Positions 34,367 through 45,803 of a stretch of DNA of 64,000 nucleotides are shown piece by piece. Source of the stretch: Platanthera guangdongensis (taxonomy: Eukaryota; Streptophyta; Magnoliopsida; Asparagales; Orchidaceae); the NCBI GenBank assembly GCA_039583875.1, contig CM077166.1, positions 93,032,094 through 93,096,093 of the forward strand. Direction: 5' to 3'. The notes under the pieces were generated by a model. The model was not told the DNA's origin. It saw only the letters and a list, made by a program, of their open reading frames with translations, and did not search any database. Both the position numbers and the translations under genes were made by a program. Position 1 is the first letter of the stretch. Each line of letters opens with the position of its first letter.

Positions 34367-35862
34367 TCACCAAATACGATTAGATAAGTCATTTTGCAAC
34401 TCGATCCAGTTCAATTGAGCCAAGCTAGATTCACCTCTTGCTACACACTCAATGCAAAGGGACTCACAATCCCGCATCAATCGCTCATTATGAGCTTCGA
34501 TCCAACTCCATTGTCCTAAGTATTTTCTACTCAAGGCATCCGCCACCACGTTGATTTTGCCTAGTGTATACTTAATCGCCATGTCATAGTCTCCAAGGAA
34601 CCCAACCCATCTGCGCTTTTGTATATTCAAGTCCTTTTGATCTAGAAGATACTTCATGCTTTTTTGGTCCATGAAGATCTCCACCTTCGCACCATATACA
34701 TAGAACCACCACAACTTCAACGCAAAAATTACCGCCGCCAATTACAAGTCATGGACGAGGTAATTCCTCTCATGAGGCTTCAACTACCTAGACCCAAAGG
34801 CTATCACATTGCCTTGTTGCACCAACACGCAACCCAAACTGCATTCTAATGTGTCACTGAAAAATATGAAATCCTTTAGTCCTTTAGGTAGACTTAGGAT
34901 TGGAGCTGTCATCAGCCTTCCCTTCAGGGTGTCAAATGCATGATTACACTCTTGAGACCATATGAACTTCTGATCCTTATAAGTCAGTGAAGTCAGGGGT
35001 AGAGCTATCTGCAAAACGTTTTCCACAAACCTTCTATAGTACCCGACTAGTCCAAGGAAACTCCGGACTTCTGCCACGTTTCTCAAAATCGGCCAATCCC
35101 TGATGGCTTCAACTTTTGTCGGATCCACGACCACCCCATCACCACTAATCATATGGCCCAGAAATGCCACCTTCTCTAACCTGAACTCCCACTTTGAGAA
35201 CTTTGCATAAAGCAGATTCACTCTCAACACTTGCAAGACTACTCTTAAGTGAGTCTCATGCTCCACCTCCAATTTGGAGTATACCAAAATATCGTCAATA
35301 AAGACAACTACAAAAGAGTCCAAGTATTCCCAAAATACACGATTCATCAAATTCATGAATACGGAGGGCGCGTTCGTCAACCCGAACGGCATCACCGAGA
35401 ACTGGAAGTGACCATACCTCGTACCAAAAGTTGTCTTGGGTATGTCCTCATCTCGAGTTTGCAACTGATAGTGCCCTGACTTCCAGTCCAACTTAGAATA
35501 CACCACTGACCCCACCAACTGGTCAAATAGGTCATCTATACGAGGAATCAGATACTTATTCTTGACAGTTTGTTTGTTCAACTCTCGGTAGTCTATGCAC
35601 AACCGCATTCTACCATCTTTCTTCTTTATGAATAGCATTGGCGCGCCACGGTGAAGAACCGGGTCAAATATACCCTGCTACAAGAGTTCCTGCAACTGTA
35701 CATTGAGTTCGGCCAACTCCTTCGGTGTCATCCTAAAAAGAGGACGAGACAACGACCTAGCCTCTAACACTAACTCAATCAAGAAATCGATCTCCTATCG
35801 AGGAGGTGCTCTAGGAATCTCCTCAGGAAACACATCCTCGAACTCTTCCACTACTGGCACAT
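34367..35862 (-). pseudogene. Element E reverse transcriptase and RNase H, broken
   Basis: The long open part (34784-35638) shows [43 protein letters not shown], the catalytic [10 protein letters not shown], and [12 protein letters not shown]. RNase H follows after two stops (FMDQKSMKYLLDQ, NVVADALSRK). Upstream of 35638 the frame continues with stops to FEDVFPEEIP, where D interrupts it at 35862. Across the D insertion the reading resumes at 55193, so target and element can be reconciled exactly. Confidence 0.85.
35858..35862. other. Target-site duplication of element D (cacat)
   Basis: cacat at 35858-35862 and again at 55188-55192, directly outside the two D LTRs. It lies in E pol just upstream of the FEDVFPEE block. 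Confidence 0.9.
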
Positions 35863-37554
35863 TGATGAGTTCGATTCATATAGTGTTTTTCGGACTCATC
35901 TGGGCTAGTTTTCACGCATTTGCACTTCACTTTTGGTATGGTATCGTTGATATTTCATTTATACCATTTTTTCATGCTAAGTGCGTTGTTTTGGGCCCGT
36001 GGGTGTGCAATTGCGCACTCTATTGTCAGGGGTATGCACATGGTGCTCCTCGTTATCTTTCTATTTAGTTTTGTTTGAATTTTGGTGTTGGAAGCTTGTG
36101 CTCTAGCCTGGTTTTATGGTTGTGCAGGTAGTCGGGATGTACTGAATTCCATTTCCAGTTTCTGTGTAAAACACACGGTAGTGTGCATTTCTTCGCGCAC
36201 GGTTCCAATCCAATCGTGCGTTTTACACAGCTTTCCTGGGGCATCAATTTCTACCCATGCAATTTGTTCCCGTACGGTTTCGGCCAAACCGTGCGAGAAC
36301 GAATCGCACAACCTGCACCTTTTGCAAAGCTTTCCAGTGATCTGTGGTTAATCTTGTGTTTCCTTCACGCACGGGCAACAACGCCCGTGCGCAAGTAAAA
36401 CGCATGGTTCCACGGATTTCTCCAGCATTCCTGCGCTCTGTATTTACCCTTGCAATTTCCTTCACGCACGGGCGGAATTGCCCGTGCGTGATTATGGCGC
36501 ATGGTTCATCGCTTCTTCTTCCTCTAGCATTATCTGCACTTGAATATCGCACGGTTCACCCACGGTCGTGCGCCAAACCGTGCGTGACCAATTTTCTAAC
36601 TTTTTTCTATTTAACCGCAGATTTCCTGCCATTTTAGATACCGGGATTTCAGTCATTTCCTCCACGATTTTAGAGTAAAGTTTCACCTTTCCACCTTCAT
36701 CCTCCATCTTCCACCAAGGAGAGAAGCTCTGGCCATGCACACGAAGCCTACATCTTGCCGGTGCTTGCTCTCGGCCTTCTCCATCATATCTTGAGCTCCA
36801 TTTCATGGTTTGATGCCATAGCCAACAAGCAAAGGGAAGCTTGCAACTTTCTTCCGGATCGTGACACGAAGAATACGGGTTCATTGGGAGTTGGTGATAA
36901 ACTCCTCTAACCCAGACATAGCTGAGGACCGAGCTTGGATGCAGATTGACAACCCGGCGATTCCTTCCGCGACCCCTCGACCAGCCTTCGGATTTGGTTG
37001 ATCTCTTAACTTGTTCTTGTTTTCTTGATGAATATTGGTGTTTAAATCTATTTATATTGATGATGTATAATTTAGTTGTAAACTTTATGGGATTCATGTC
37101 TATGTGATCTTGTATTGTATTACGCTTTAGTTGCTTGAGTTGCGCCCGCATTTCCTTCCGCCACCACATCCGGATTTGCCGCTCTACCAATTGCTAGAGG
37201 CGTGCATAGCGAAGAGGTATTATCGACCCTCATTCCGTCGCGCTCATCACCTCATCTGCAAGCCTACTTGTCCATCCGCCCAGCGATTCAGTGCATAGCG
37301 CCCGTGTAGTCCTCCATCCCGTCTGGCGAAGCATCGCATAGCGGCGTTGCATAGGAGTAGCTGTTAGTGTTTTATTTTCTATTTCCACAACCATCACAAT
37401 CCCCCTTAGTTAACTCCGACCAAAGGATTTCAATATCAAGTCCTCCTCGATATTAACTCCCCCTTACTGTGTTCCTCAAAGAGATCGATACTTGGGGAAA
37501 TTCACCCATTTTATATTACTTGTGCGACCGGTACACTTGTCATCCAATGCATCA
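35863..37554 (+). repeat. Left LTR of element D
   Basis: A 1692-bp LTR, TGATGAGTTCG ... AATGCATCA. In the first 260 bp it differs from the right LTR at roughly 9 percent by eye. About 36170-36590 holds repeated GCACGG/CCGTGCG half-sites that pair as inverted repeats. A possible TATA-like CTATTTAA is at about 36606. Confidence 0.85.
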
Positions 37555-37560
37555 AGTTTT

Positions 37561-37578
37561 TGGTGCGGTTGCCGGGGA
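37561..37578 (+). other. tRNA-Asp-like primer-binding site, element D
   Basis: TGGTGCGGTTGCCGGGGA, two mismatches from the tRNA-Asp complement, 6 bp after the LTR end. Confidence 0.75.
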
Positions 37579-37786
37579 ACACAGTCGTGTGAGTTTTTAG
37601 AGAGGGAGATAGTAGATCGAAGCCCTTTTCCATTTGTATATTTCATGTTTCTACTTTGCTTTAGTTGTTAGAATTTTTATTTTCCATATCTCTTTTTGCA
37701 CTTTTCTGTTTTTTTTTATTTTAGATAGCAAATCCGTGTTATTTTTTTTAGTAGTGTAGCACTCTTTGGTAAATTTACTTGTCGTG

Positions 37787-38676
37787 ATGTATTCAGCCGA
37801 GTGGCGTCTTTATGACGCTTTATGCCTATGTATCGATGTCATGGCTTATTTGAAAGCCGAGCATTGCATTAGATGTTTGTTATGTCAAGGTGTAGGCCAC
37901 TTGGTGGAGGATTGCCCTCGCTTGAGCGACCCTTTCCCATCTGAGGGCGTGCACGCAACAGCCTCCCGTTCATGGAAGACTATTGTGGACAGGCCTACCA
38001 GGGTGTTGCCTAGCCCATATACTGACAAAGCACACCTTGCTCGCTCTTTACCCGTTGAGAGTACAGAAGAATCTCTCGCTGCATACAGATCCTTCAAGGG
38101 TCCCTCTCTCCCTTTTAATGAGCTTCCTTTGAGTGATGACGATCACTCTTGTGGTATCCGGCAAAAAGAGGATCAAGAATTCATGGATGCTCTTGTATGG
38201 GATACAAAGATAATTCCTGTCGACGGAATGTTGTCTGCGACTTATTTTGCGATGGGACTTGCTCATTCTGTGCTTGATTTTGAGAGCAGTTCTGCCCCTA
38301 TGCAATTTTTGCCTGAGTTTGCTAGTCCTTTTTCGTGTGAGTTGGCTGATGATACCGTATTTTTGGATGATTCGGTGCCTGAGGTTATGCCGAAGTTAGA
38401 TGAGTAATCTTCTATCTCCGACGGAGAATGTCGATCCTCGGAGCACTTTTACGCACCACGGTGGGATGAGGAATATCCTCTTTCTGATGCGGAGGTTTGC
38501 AATTCCTTTCTGGATGAGGACATTCCCCTTACCACTGTGGACCTCGAGCTCTCAGATTCTCCACGATATAACTCGTATGATACCGATGATGATCACTGCT
38601 CGGATCTCGCTGAGAGTGATACCGGGATCACTCTCCCTTTTCCTGATTATTTTCCTTCTTCTTCTCTTTTATTACT
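37787..38676 (+). pseudogene. Element D zinc-knuckle acidic protein
   Basis: The first ATG at 37787 (MYSAEWRLYD) opens a frame with one CCHC zinc knuckle about 30 residues in: CLLCQGVGHLVEDC (C-x2-C-x4-H-x4-C), the nucleic-acid-binding motif of Gag. After it come Ser/Pro-rich and strongly acidic stretches. A TAA at 38405-38407 interrupts the frame. Beyond it the same frame stays open and acidic (DLELSDSPRYNSYDTDDDHCSDLAESD) up to the junction with copia B near 38676. No capsid-like core precedes the knuckle, so this is not a full gag. Function is unknown; RNA binding or packaging is an inference. Confidence 0.6.
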
Positions 38677-39966
38677 CCCTTATGAAATGATGCCTAATGT
38701 CTATATGCTTGGTCATACTGTGATGAATTGGATTCTGTGTTATGGATATAGCAATTGTGTTATCATATAATCGAGTTGAATTATTTAAGTTGAACCCATA
38801 GTCCAGGAGTTGATTTTGAATCCATAGCATCTGGGAACAGCAACTACCAGCTGTAATATATTCTGCTTCGCAGTTGATATAGACACAGATGACTGCTTCT
38901 TGCTAAACCATGAGACTAATCTCATACCAAGGAACTGACATTTTCCTGATGTACTTTTTCTTTCTATTCTGCATCCAGAAAAGTCAACATCTGAGTATCC
39001 AGTTAACTCAAACCCTGACTCAATAGGAGAACAGAGTCCTACACTAGGACAACCGTTTATATATCACAAAATTCTTTTTATGAAAACTAGATGAGATTCT
39101 TTAGGGTTCACTTGGAACCTAGAACAAAGACATGTAGCAAGCATTATGTCAGGCCTGCTTACTGTAAGGTATAGTAGGGATCCAACAATGTCGCTATATA
39201 ATTTCTGATCAACAGGTTTCCCATGTTCATCAGAGTCTATTACAACATTAGTGGCCATAGGTGTTTTCTTTGCTGAGGCATCAGCCATCCCAAACTTTTT
39301 AAGAAGCTCCTTAGCATACTTAGCCTGGGATATGAAGATGCCTTCAGGTAGATACTTCACTTAGAGACCGAGGAAGTACGAGAGCTCACCCATGCTACTC
39401 ATTTTAAACTCTGAATGCATGAGGTCAGAAAACCTCTTGCATTGTTTGGAATCTGTAGAACCAAATATAATGTCATCTACATAAATTTATACTAATAAAG
39501 TTTTATCCTTATGGTGCCTAGTGAATAATGTTCTATCTACAATGCCTCTAGTAAATTTATGCTCTATCAGAAAGCTAGTTATGGTCTCATACCAAGCTCT
39601 TGGAGCCTGCTCTAAACCATAAAGAGCTTTATGCAATCTAAAGATATTTGAAGGAAAAGTTGGAGAGATAAAACATGGAGGTTGTTCAACATAAACCTCT
39701 TCTTTAAGTAATCCATTCAAAAAGGCACTCTTGACATCCATTTGATAGACTTTGAACTTGTTATATGCAGCATAAGCAAGGAAGGTCCTTATTGCTTCTA
39801 ACCTTGCAACTGGTGCAAAAGTTTGATCATAGTCCATTCCTTCTTCTTGCCTATAACCTTAAGCAACAAGCCTAACTTTGTTTCTCACAATTACACCTTG
39901 GGCATCTGGCTTGTTTCTATATAGCCATTTAGTTCCAATGACTGGGTAGTCTTTGGGTCTTGAAAC
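38676..39966 (-). pseudogene. Copia B RT (C-terminal part) and RNase H
   Basis: From right: [19 protein letters not shown] (with a stop after VRLVA), [36 protein letters not shown] (preceded by a stop), FISQAKYAKELLKKFGMAD, GSLLYLTVSRPDIM. RNase H then reads YSDVDFSGC, STSGKCQFLG, EAEYITAGSCCSQ, YDNTIAIS and TKHIDIRHHFIRE, ending near 38676. Element C sits between 39966 and 47447 in the RT start region. Several stops make it inactive. Confidence 0.8.
39962..39966. other. Target-site duplication of element C (gaaac)
   Basis: gaaac at 39962-39966 and at 47442-47446, directly outside the two C LTRs; it lies inside copia B RT. Confidence 0.95.
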
Positions 39967-41591
39967 TGTTAAATTTTCTCAACGTGGTCAGCAAGATAGC
40001 CCAAACACCAAATTAATATCTTCGGAACTACCCAGTTCGCACGCTGAACCTGCGGAAAACCCAAGGACTAGAGGTTGCACCCAACAAAACAATGGAAGCA
40101 CAAGAAGGTCTTATTATGCATTCACTTCTTTACAATCCGAGGCATACATAGCGAGACATGATTTCGCTAGTATTACAGCTGTAAACAGAAAGAACCAAAA
40201 AACAAGCCGGGCGGACAGCACTCCAGTCCGCCGAGACCGCGAGGTCGCCGAGACCGCCGAGACCGCTGAGCTCGCCCAAGCTATGCTGCAATCCGCCGAA
40301 TACCACGGAGTCCGCCGAGACCGCGAGGCCGCGCGGACAGACCGTTATTCGCCTCCTGCTGAACCCGAACTGAGGAACTCCCCTACCCGCCTGAAGCCGG
40401 CGGACAGGTTATTGAAGCTGGGAAAGTTGAAATAGAACTGACAAGCCGCAGAGCGACCTCCTGCTGAGTCCGCAGAGACCACACACTTCCAAGCACTGAC
40501 CGAAGTCACAGCCAAACTCCTGGCTCCTTGAAGTTATCCGCGCGACCTGCACACAGCAAACCGTCAGCCTGAAACAATCCGCGCGGACTGGAAAACACAG
40601 ACCGCAGCACTCGCCCAACCCAATTTACTGTTCACTCACGTTACTTAGGTTACTGTAGATGTGCTAGGGGGGTCCTATTTATAGGCAAGGTGAGGAGTGT
40701 GGTCACCGCCCAAGAGATAGCGACACCACCCTCAGTCCGCGCGAATACAACCACCGTCCGCTGAGTCCGCATGGACTTAGCCGGATACCAAGGAAACCGC
40801 CAGGAGCAAGGCAATCGTTGATGAACCCTCTCCAGTCCGCCTAAGCTAAGCGGACAAGGCACTAGCCCGCAAAGCTCCAACTGCTTCAGGACAGCAAACC
40901 CACTTCAATGGCTGTCCGCACCAACCCGAGGCAGTCCGCAAGACTCACACCTCAATCCGCCACAAGTCCACGACCAAAGGCACAACAACAGCCCGCCCGG
41001 TCACAGCGGACTTGGCGGATATGGCGGACACCATGAACTTGGCACAATGTGTGACCAAGTCCAAAACCATCAAGGTCCAGTGCGAGCATGGCGGACACAA
41101 AGTCCCGTCCGCCAAACACCCTAGCACAGACCGCAACCAGTCCGCGAGCTCCTCGCACTTGTCCAACACAGCAGCATCCTCCCGGACTCCAAACACCAGT
41201 CCGCCAACCGGTCTCCACAACAAGACCTGTTGTAACACCTGAGCTCGACAAGGCCTCAGCCAAGCTCAAAACCCAGTCCGCAACAGCCAAAACCGCGGAC
41301 ACACCAGTCCGCAAGGCTTCCCGCGAACTCGAGCCAACCCGCCAACAGCGCAAGCTTGCACCCGCGACCACTGAGCAAAGCACCAGTCCGCAAGCCTCTC
41401 TATCCGCAGATACCAGGCCGCACCAAACCGCGGACTCCATGCTACAACCCGCTCAGAACACAGCCGGCTTCCACCAGACTTTTCACCAGGCCGCAACCCA
41501 TAGTCCGCCCAGTCCGCCCAGTCCGCCAAAGCTGTCCGCTCAGGCCGCGCGGCCTGTCCCGTCACCCACTTCCACTTCACAAATTTCAACA
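39967..41591 (-). repeat. 3' LTR of element C
   Basis: A 1625-bp LTR; minus strand TGTTGAAATTTG ... AATTTAACA. It is crowded with GTCCGC/GCGGAC and related CCGC motifs, especially 40209-40350 and 40900-41570. Confidence 0.95.
40674..40685 (-). promoter_or_regulatory. TATA box in element C LTR
   Basis: The minus strand reads CCTATAAATAGG, a clear plant TATA context; the copy in the other LTR is at 46524-46535. That right-hand copy would drive genomic RNA transcription of the element. Confidence 0.65.
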
Positions 41592-44123
41592 CTCCCCCTT
41601 GAAGTGAGAAGTGGTGACCAAGCCCAGCAAGCTGCGCAAGCGTTCAAAAGGCCCCTTCGACAGCGGCTTCGTGAAGATGTCAGCAAGATTATCTTCACTC
41701 CGAACATGCCCGACCAGCAGAGACCCCTCCAACACCTTCTCCCTGATGAAGTGGTGATCAATATCTATATGCTTGGTCCTGGCGTGACACACTGGATTGT
41801 TTACCAGTTTGAGAGCACTCTCATTGTCACTCCGGAGTAAAGTAGGCCCTTGCACTTCTTCATTAACATCCTCTATGAGCCTCCTCAACCAAACGGCTTC
41901 CCGAGCAGCCAAGGCCGAAGCCTTATACTCCGCCTCCGTTGTTGAAACCGACACCGAGTCCTGCTTCTTGCTACACCACGAGATGCTAGCTGAACCGCAA
42001 GTGAACACATAACCAGAAGTAGACCTTCGATCATCCGAATCACCGCCATAGTCAGCATCCGTGTACCCGAGCAACGCAAACTCCGCATCCCTTCCATAGA
42101 GGAGTCCCATCTCAGAAGTCACCTTGACATACTTCAGAATCCCCTTCGCCGCCACTAGATGAGATTGCCTTGGTTCAGCCATATACCGACTTACTCGGCC
42201 AACAGCATAAGCTATATCCGGCCTTGTAATCGTCAGATAGATCAAGCTCCCAACAAGAGCCCTGAACACCAAGGGATCATTAAGTACCCTTCCCTCATCT
42301 CGTCGAAGCTTTAGCCCAGGTTCCAGTGGAGTAGAGCACTTCTTCCCTTTGCCCATGCCAAACCGCTTCACAATGCGATCAGCATACCCTTTCTGGCTAA
42401 TGAGAACCCCGCACTCCTTCCTCTCCACTTCCAGACCAAGAAAGTGATGCAACTCACCCAAGTCTTTCATCTCGAAGCATATAGCAAGCTCTGCCCTGAG
42501 CCTTACTACTTCCTCCTCCGAGTTCCATGTGATGATCATATCATCCATATACAGTAGGACCAAGACTCTTAGCTCTACCTTCTTCTTGACGAACAAGCTT
42601 GAGTCCGAGTTAGAAGCCAGGTATCCACAGAATTGCAAGTACTCTGCAATCTTCCCATACCACGCTCGAGGAGCTTTCTTCAACCCATAGAGAGCCTTCC
42701 TGAGTTTGCAGACATAGTCCGGATGCTTTTCAGAGACAAAACCAAGCGGCTGATCCATGAAGATGTCCTTGTCAATCTCTCCATAAAGAAAAGCATTCTT
42801 CACATCAAGTTGCCACAACCTCCATCCCTTGCTAGCAGCCAAGGCGATCACCACTCTTACAGATGTCATCTTCGCAACTGGACTGAATGTCTCCTCATAG
42901 TCTTCTCCATACTGTTGTGAGAATCCTCTAGCGACCAGGCGAGCCTTGAATCGATCAATGCTCCCATCAGCCTTCTTCTTCAACTTATATACCCACTTGC
43001 AAGTAACCGGAGTAATGCCATCAACCTTGGGCACAAGGTCCCAGGTTTCATTCTTCTTCAGAGCATCAATCTCTTCCTTCATGGCACCTTCCCACTCCTT
43101 CACTCCAGTGGCCTCGTTGAAGCTTGCAGGCTCTCGCTCATCTAGAGGACCTGCAAAGAAGCAGGAGACAAAGCTCACTGCATTCCCATCACAGTACCGA
43201 GCCGGTGGCTTAACCACCCTCTTCGATCTCCGAAGACACGGCTCCTTGCTCATGGCTTCTGTTGCTTCTTCAGGCTCCACTCCTACCTGGGGCAAGCATT
43301 GAGCAGTGCTCCCCCTGCTTCCTGAGCCAGAAGGCTCAGCCTCGGAGTTCGAAGCAACAGGAGCTGCTGGTGAAACAGCAAGCTCCTCTTCCAAGCCTTC
43401 AGCAGCCTCCACCGGTGCTTCCTCAACCTTGCTACTTCCGGTAGGCTCCACCGAGCCACCTCCATATGACGTCAGCTCGTCAAAGACAACGTCTCTTGAC
43501 ACCACGAACTTCTTCGTCACAGGGTCCATGCACTTCCATCCCTTCTTCCGCTCATCATAGCCAACAAAGACAAGTTTCCTTGCCTTCGCATCCAGCTTTG
43601 TCCGTGAAGCATCCGGGACATGCACGTAGCAAGTTGAACCGAACACCCGAAGGTGTCCAACACTCGGCTTCTCCTTTAGCAACAGCTCAATAGGAGTCTT
43701 CATGTTGATAGGGCTGAGTGGCATCCGGTTGATAACATAAGCAGCACAAGACATTCCCTCCGCCCAAAAGGACCTTGGGATATCTTTCGCATGCAGCCAG
43801 CATTTGCAGGTTTCCGTCAAATGACGGATCTTCCGCTCCGCTACCCCATTTTGTTGTGGAGTGTGAGAACAAGTAAGCTCCCGTTGGATCCCGTGCTTCC
43901 TGCAGAGGTTAGAAAACTCGGAAGAGACAAACTCCCCCCCGTTATCAGTTCTAAACTTCTTAATCCGCAAGCCAAGCCGGCCTTCTACCAACTCCTTGAA
44001 CTCCACGAACAAATGGAAGGCTTCCGACTTCTCCTTTAAGAAGTACACCCAAGTATACCTTGAGTAGTCATCAACCAAGACAAGCATGTATTTGCTTCCA
44101 CCAAGGCTGGCTGTAACAGTCGG
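41586..44123 (-). CDS. Element C pol: integrase, RT, RNase H
   Basis: An open frame of about 840 codons after the single stop at 44124-44126. Integrase core: LVDDYSRYTWV, FRTDNGGEFVS (second Asp) and NGVAERKIRHL (Glu); the first Asp lies just before the stop (ECIHGDL). RT: NETWDLV, CKWVYKLKKKADG, DVKNAFLYGE, ALYGLKKAPRAWY, and YMDDMIIT with both catalytic Asp. RNase H: YTDADYGGDSDDRRSTSGY, STTEAEYKA, DNESALKL and HIDIDHHFIRE, then ADIFTKPL near the end. The stop codon (41586-41588) lies 3-6 bp inside the 3' LTR, so the frame spans the PPT. Apart from the upstream TGA the enzymes look complete. Confidence 0.9.
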   Translation of the reverse strand, partial: PTVTASLGGSKYMLVLVDDYSRYTWVYFLKEKSEAFHLFVEFKELVEGRLGLRIKKFRTDNGGEFVSSEFSNLCRKHGIQRELTCSHTPQQNGVAERKIRHLTETCKCWLHAKDIPRSFWAEGMSCAAYVINRMPLSPINMKTPIELLLKEKPSVGHLRVFGSTCYVHVPDASRTKLDAKARKLVFVGYDERKKGWKCMDPVTKKFVVSRDVVFDELTSYGGGSVEPTGSSKVEEAPVEAAEGLEEELAVSPAAPVASNSEAEPSGSGSRGSTAQCLPQVGVEPEEATEAMSKEPCLRRSKRVVKPPARYCDGNAVSFVSCFFAGPLDEREPASFNEATGVKEWEGAMKEEIDALKKNETWDLVPKVDGITPVTCKWVYKLKKKADGSIDRFKARLVARGFSQQYGEDYEETFSPVAKMTSVRVVIALAASKGWRLWQLDVKNAFLYGEIDKDIFMDQPLGFVSEKHPDYVCKLRKALYGLKKAPRAWYGKIAEYLQFCGYLASNSDSSLFVKKKVELRVLVLLYMDDMIITWNSEEEVVRLRAELAICFEMKDLGELHHFLGLEVERKECGVLISQKGYADRIVKRFGMGKGKKCSTPLEPGLKLRRDEGRVLNDPLVFRALVGSLIYLTITRPDIAYAVGRVSRYMAEPRQSHLVAAKGILKYVKVTSEMGLLYGRDAEFALLGYTDADYGGDSDDRRSTSGYVFTCGSASISWCSKKQDSVSVSTTEAEYKASALAAREAVWLRRLIEDVNEEVQGPTLLRSDNESALKLVNNPVCHARTKHIDIDHHFIREKVLEGSLLVGHVRSEDNLADIFTKPLSKGPFERLRSLLGLVTTSHFKGEC
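41592..41600 (-). other. Polypurine tract of element C
   Basis: The minus strand reads AAGGGGGAG directly before the LTR TGTTG. The pol frame runs through it and stops inside the LTR. Confidence 0.85.
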
Positions 44124-45674
44124 TCACATCAGGTCGCCATGAATACACTCCAATGGTTTCTTGCTCCTTGTTTGTGATTTATCAAAGGGAAGGCGATGTG
44201 CCTTACCATATTGACAGCCCGCACAAACATGCCCATCACCAAAGGAGGACAACATCGGCAACCCCCTCACCAGACTTCTACTAGCCATCGCCTTCAGCTT
44301 GTCCATGCCAACATGCCTCAGCCTCTCATGCCAGATAGCCGCACTATCATTGGCTCTCATCCTATCAACATAGGCACTGGTGGAAAGAACAAACAAGTTC
44401 TTCACCCTCCTCCCAACATGAGCAACATCAGCCTTCACCGCTGATACGTTGCGAAGGAACCTCACGTCTGTTGGCCCAAACAGAACGTGATACCCAGCGT
44501 CCACCGCGTTGGTCACCGAGAAGAGGTTATTCTTCATGCCCGGTACGTGATACACACTCCTTAACGTGAGTGGCCCCTGATCACTACCCAAAGACACGAC
44601 CCCCTCCTTCTCTACTGCATAAACAGTATTATTAGCAGTGATAATTGCTTCATTACCTGAGTAAGCCTGCATAGAGGTGAACTTCGACTTGTCTCCGGTG
44701 AGGTGATGACCACACCCGGAGTCGACGATCCACTCGCTGTTGAAGTCCTCAGCAGATAAGGCCCGGACACAAGTGCCCGTCATGAAAGCTCCTCCCCATT
44801 CTGCTTCTTCACTTCGCGAGCAAGCTTCCTCCTTTCCCGCAGCATGCCCAGGCTGCAGTTTGACCTTGCAGTCCCGCTTGAAGTGCCCACGCTGATGACA
44901 CCGGTAGCACTTCAGATTCTTCTTCCAGTCCTTAGGAGCATTGCTCCTCTCCGGCAGATATGAAGTTGAAGTCTCCTTCTCAACAGCGGCCTGCACCTTC
45001 TTCTTCTTCTTCCCTTCCCATCCCTTCTTCTTGCCTGAGAAGAGAGCCTCGCTGCCTTCCTGATTCAAATTCACTCCAGCCATCTGCCTTGCTAAGCTCT
45101 CCTGCGAGGCAAGCAGATTCTCCAGCTCCAGCAACGACGGCTGAGTAGCCCACCCTTGAACAGATGTAACAAAGGCCACATACTCCTTTCGCAAGCCACG
45201 GATAATGTGCCTCTTCATCTTTGCCTCAGAGATAGGCTCATCAGGATCCAGTGCCGACAGCTCAGCACACAAGCTCTTCATCTTTAAGAAGTACTTGGAG
45301 ATGGAAAGGTCTCCCTGAGTTGCCCTGGCCAACTCATTCTCCAGGAACTGAAGTCGCGCCACATTCTTCCTATTGAACAACTCATCAATGGTTGTCCAAA
45401 TATCAGCAGCCGACTCACATCCAATGATGTGATCAAACAGTTCCGGAGAGACAGCTCTCTTCAGAACGAACTCTGCCTTAGCATTAGTTCTTCTCCAGAG
45501 CCTCACCTGCTCAGCAGTACCAAAAGCAGCAGTAACTTCCTGTCTGTTGTCTCCACCGACGACTTCCCACAGCTCCTCTCCTAAAAGATAACTCTTCATG
45601 CACGACTTCCACTTCTTGTAGTTAGTCGGCGTTAGGAGTTCAATGCCCAGACCTCTTGCTAAGCTTCCTTCCAT
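44124..45674 (-). CDS. Element C gag, protease and start of integrase
   Basis: The ATG at 45674 (MEGSLARGLGIELL) is the first Met after the PBS; the open frame extends a little further upstream without Met. Gag core includes YKKWKSCMKSYLLGEELW, SAADIWTTIDELFNR, LQFLENELARATQGDLSISKYF and RGLRKEYVAFVTSVQGW. A Lys-rich stretch and the CCHC knuckle CYRCHQRGHFKRDC (about 44900) follow. The protease signature is WIVDSGCGHHLTGDKSKF, and a pre-integrase zinc region has CAGCQYGKAHRLPF. The frame stops at TGA 44124-44126 (HGDLM-stop); CGA (Arg) to TGA is the likely change. The stop would cut integrase at its start. Confidence 0.85.
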   Translation of the reverse strand: MEGSLARGLGIELLTPTNYKKWKSCMKSYLLGEELWEVVGGDNRQEVTAAFGTAEQVRLWRRTNAKAEFVLKRAVSPELFDHIIGCESAADIWTTIDELFNRKNVARLQFLENELARATQGDLSISKYFLKMKSLCAELSALDPDEPISEAKMKRHIIRGLRKEYVAFVTSVQGWATQPSLLELENLLASQESLARQMAGVNLNQEGSEALFSGKKKGWEGKKKKKVQAAVEKETSTSYLPERSNAPKDWKKNLKCYRCHQRGHFKRDCKVKLQPGHAAGKEEACSRSEEAEWGGAFMTGTCVRALSAEDFNSEWIVDSGCGHHLTGDKSKFTSMQAYSGNEAIITANNTVYAVEKEGVVSLGSDQGPLTLRSVYHVPGMKNNLFSVTNAVDAGYHVLFGPTDVRFLRNVSAVKADVAHVGRRVKNLFVLSTSAYVDRMRANDSAAIWHERLRHVGMDKLKAMASRSLVRGLPMLSSFGDGHVCAGCQYGKAHRLPFDKSQTRSKKPLECIHGDLM

Positions 45675-45803
45675 TGCAATCACCTGTTGGTACCCTTCAG
45701 CAGCTCCGAGCAACAACACAGGTTGAACACCACTCAATCCCTGAGTAACAACGCTGGTTGACCTCCGCTCACGCAACTTAACCTCCGCAACCTCAGAAAC
45801 CTG

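Noticed and set aside
37787..38676. Host zinc-finger gene
   Set aside because: It lies between LTR/PBS and the matching right LTR of element D, has an in-frame stop, and shows a retroelement-type CCHC knuckle.
41088..41840. 250-residue plus-strand ORF across the end of LTR C into pol antisense
   Set aside because: It is Pro/Thr/Ala-rich reading of the GTCCGC array and of the antisense of RNase H; a parallel one is seen in the other LTR.
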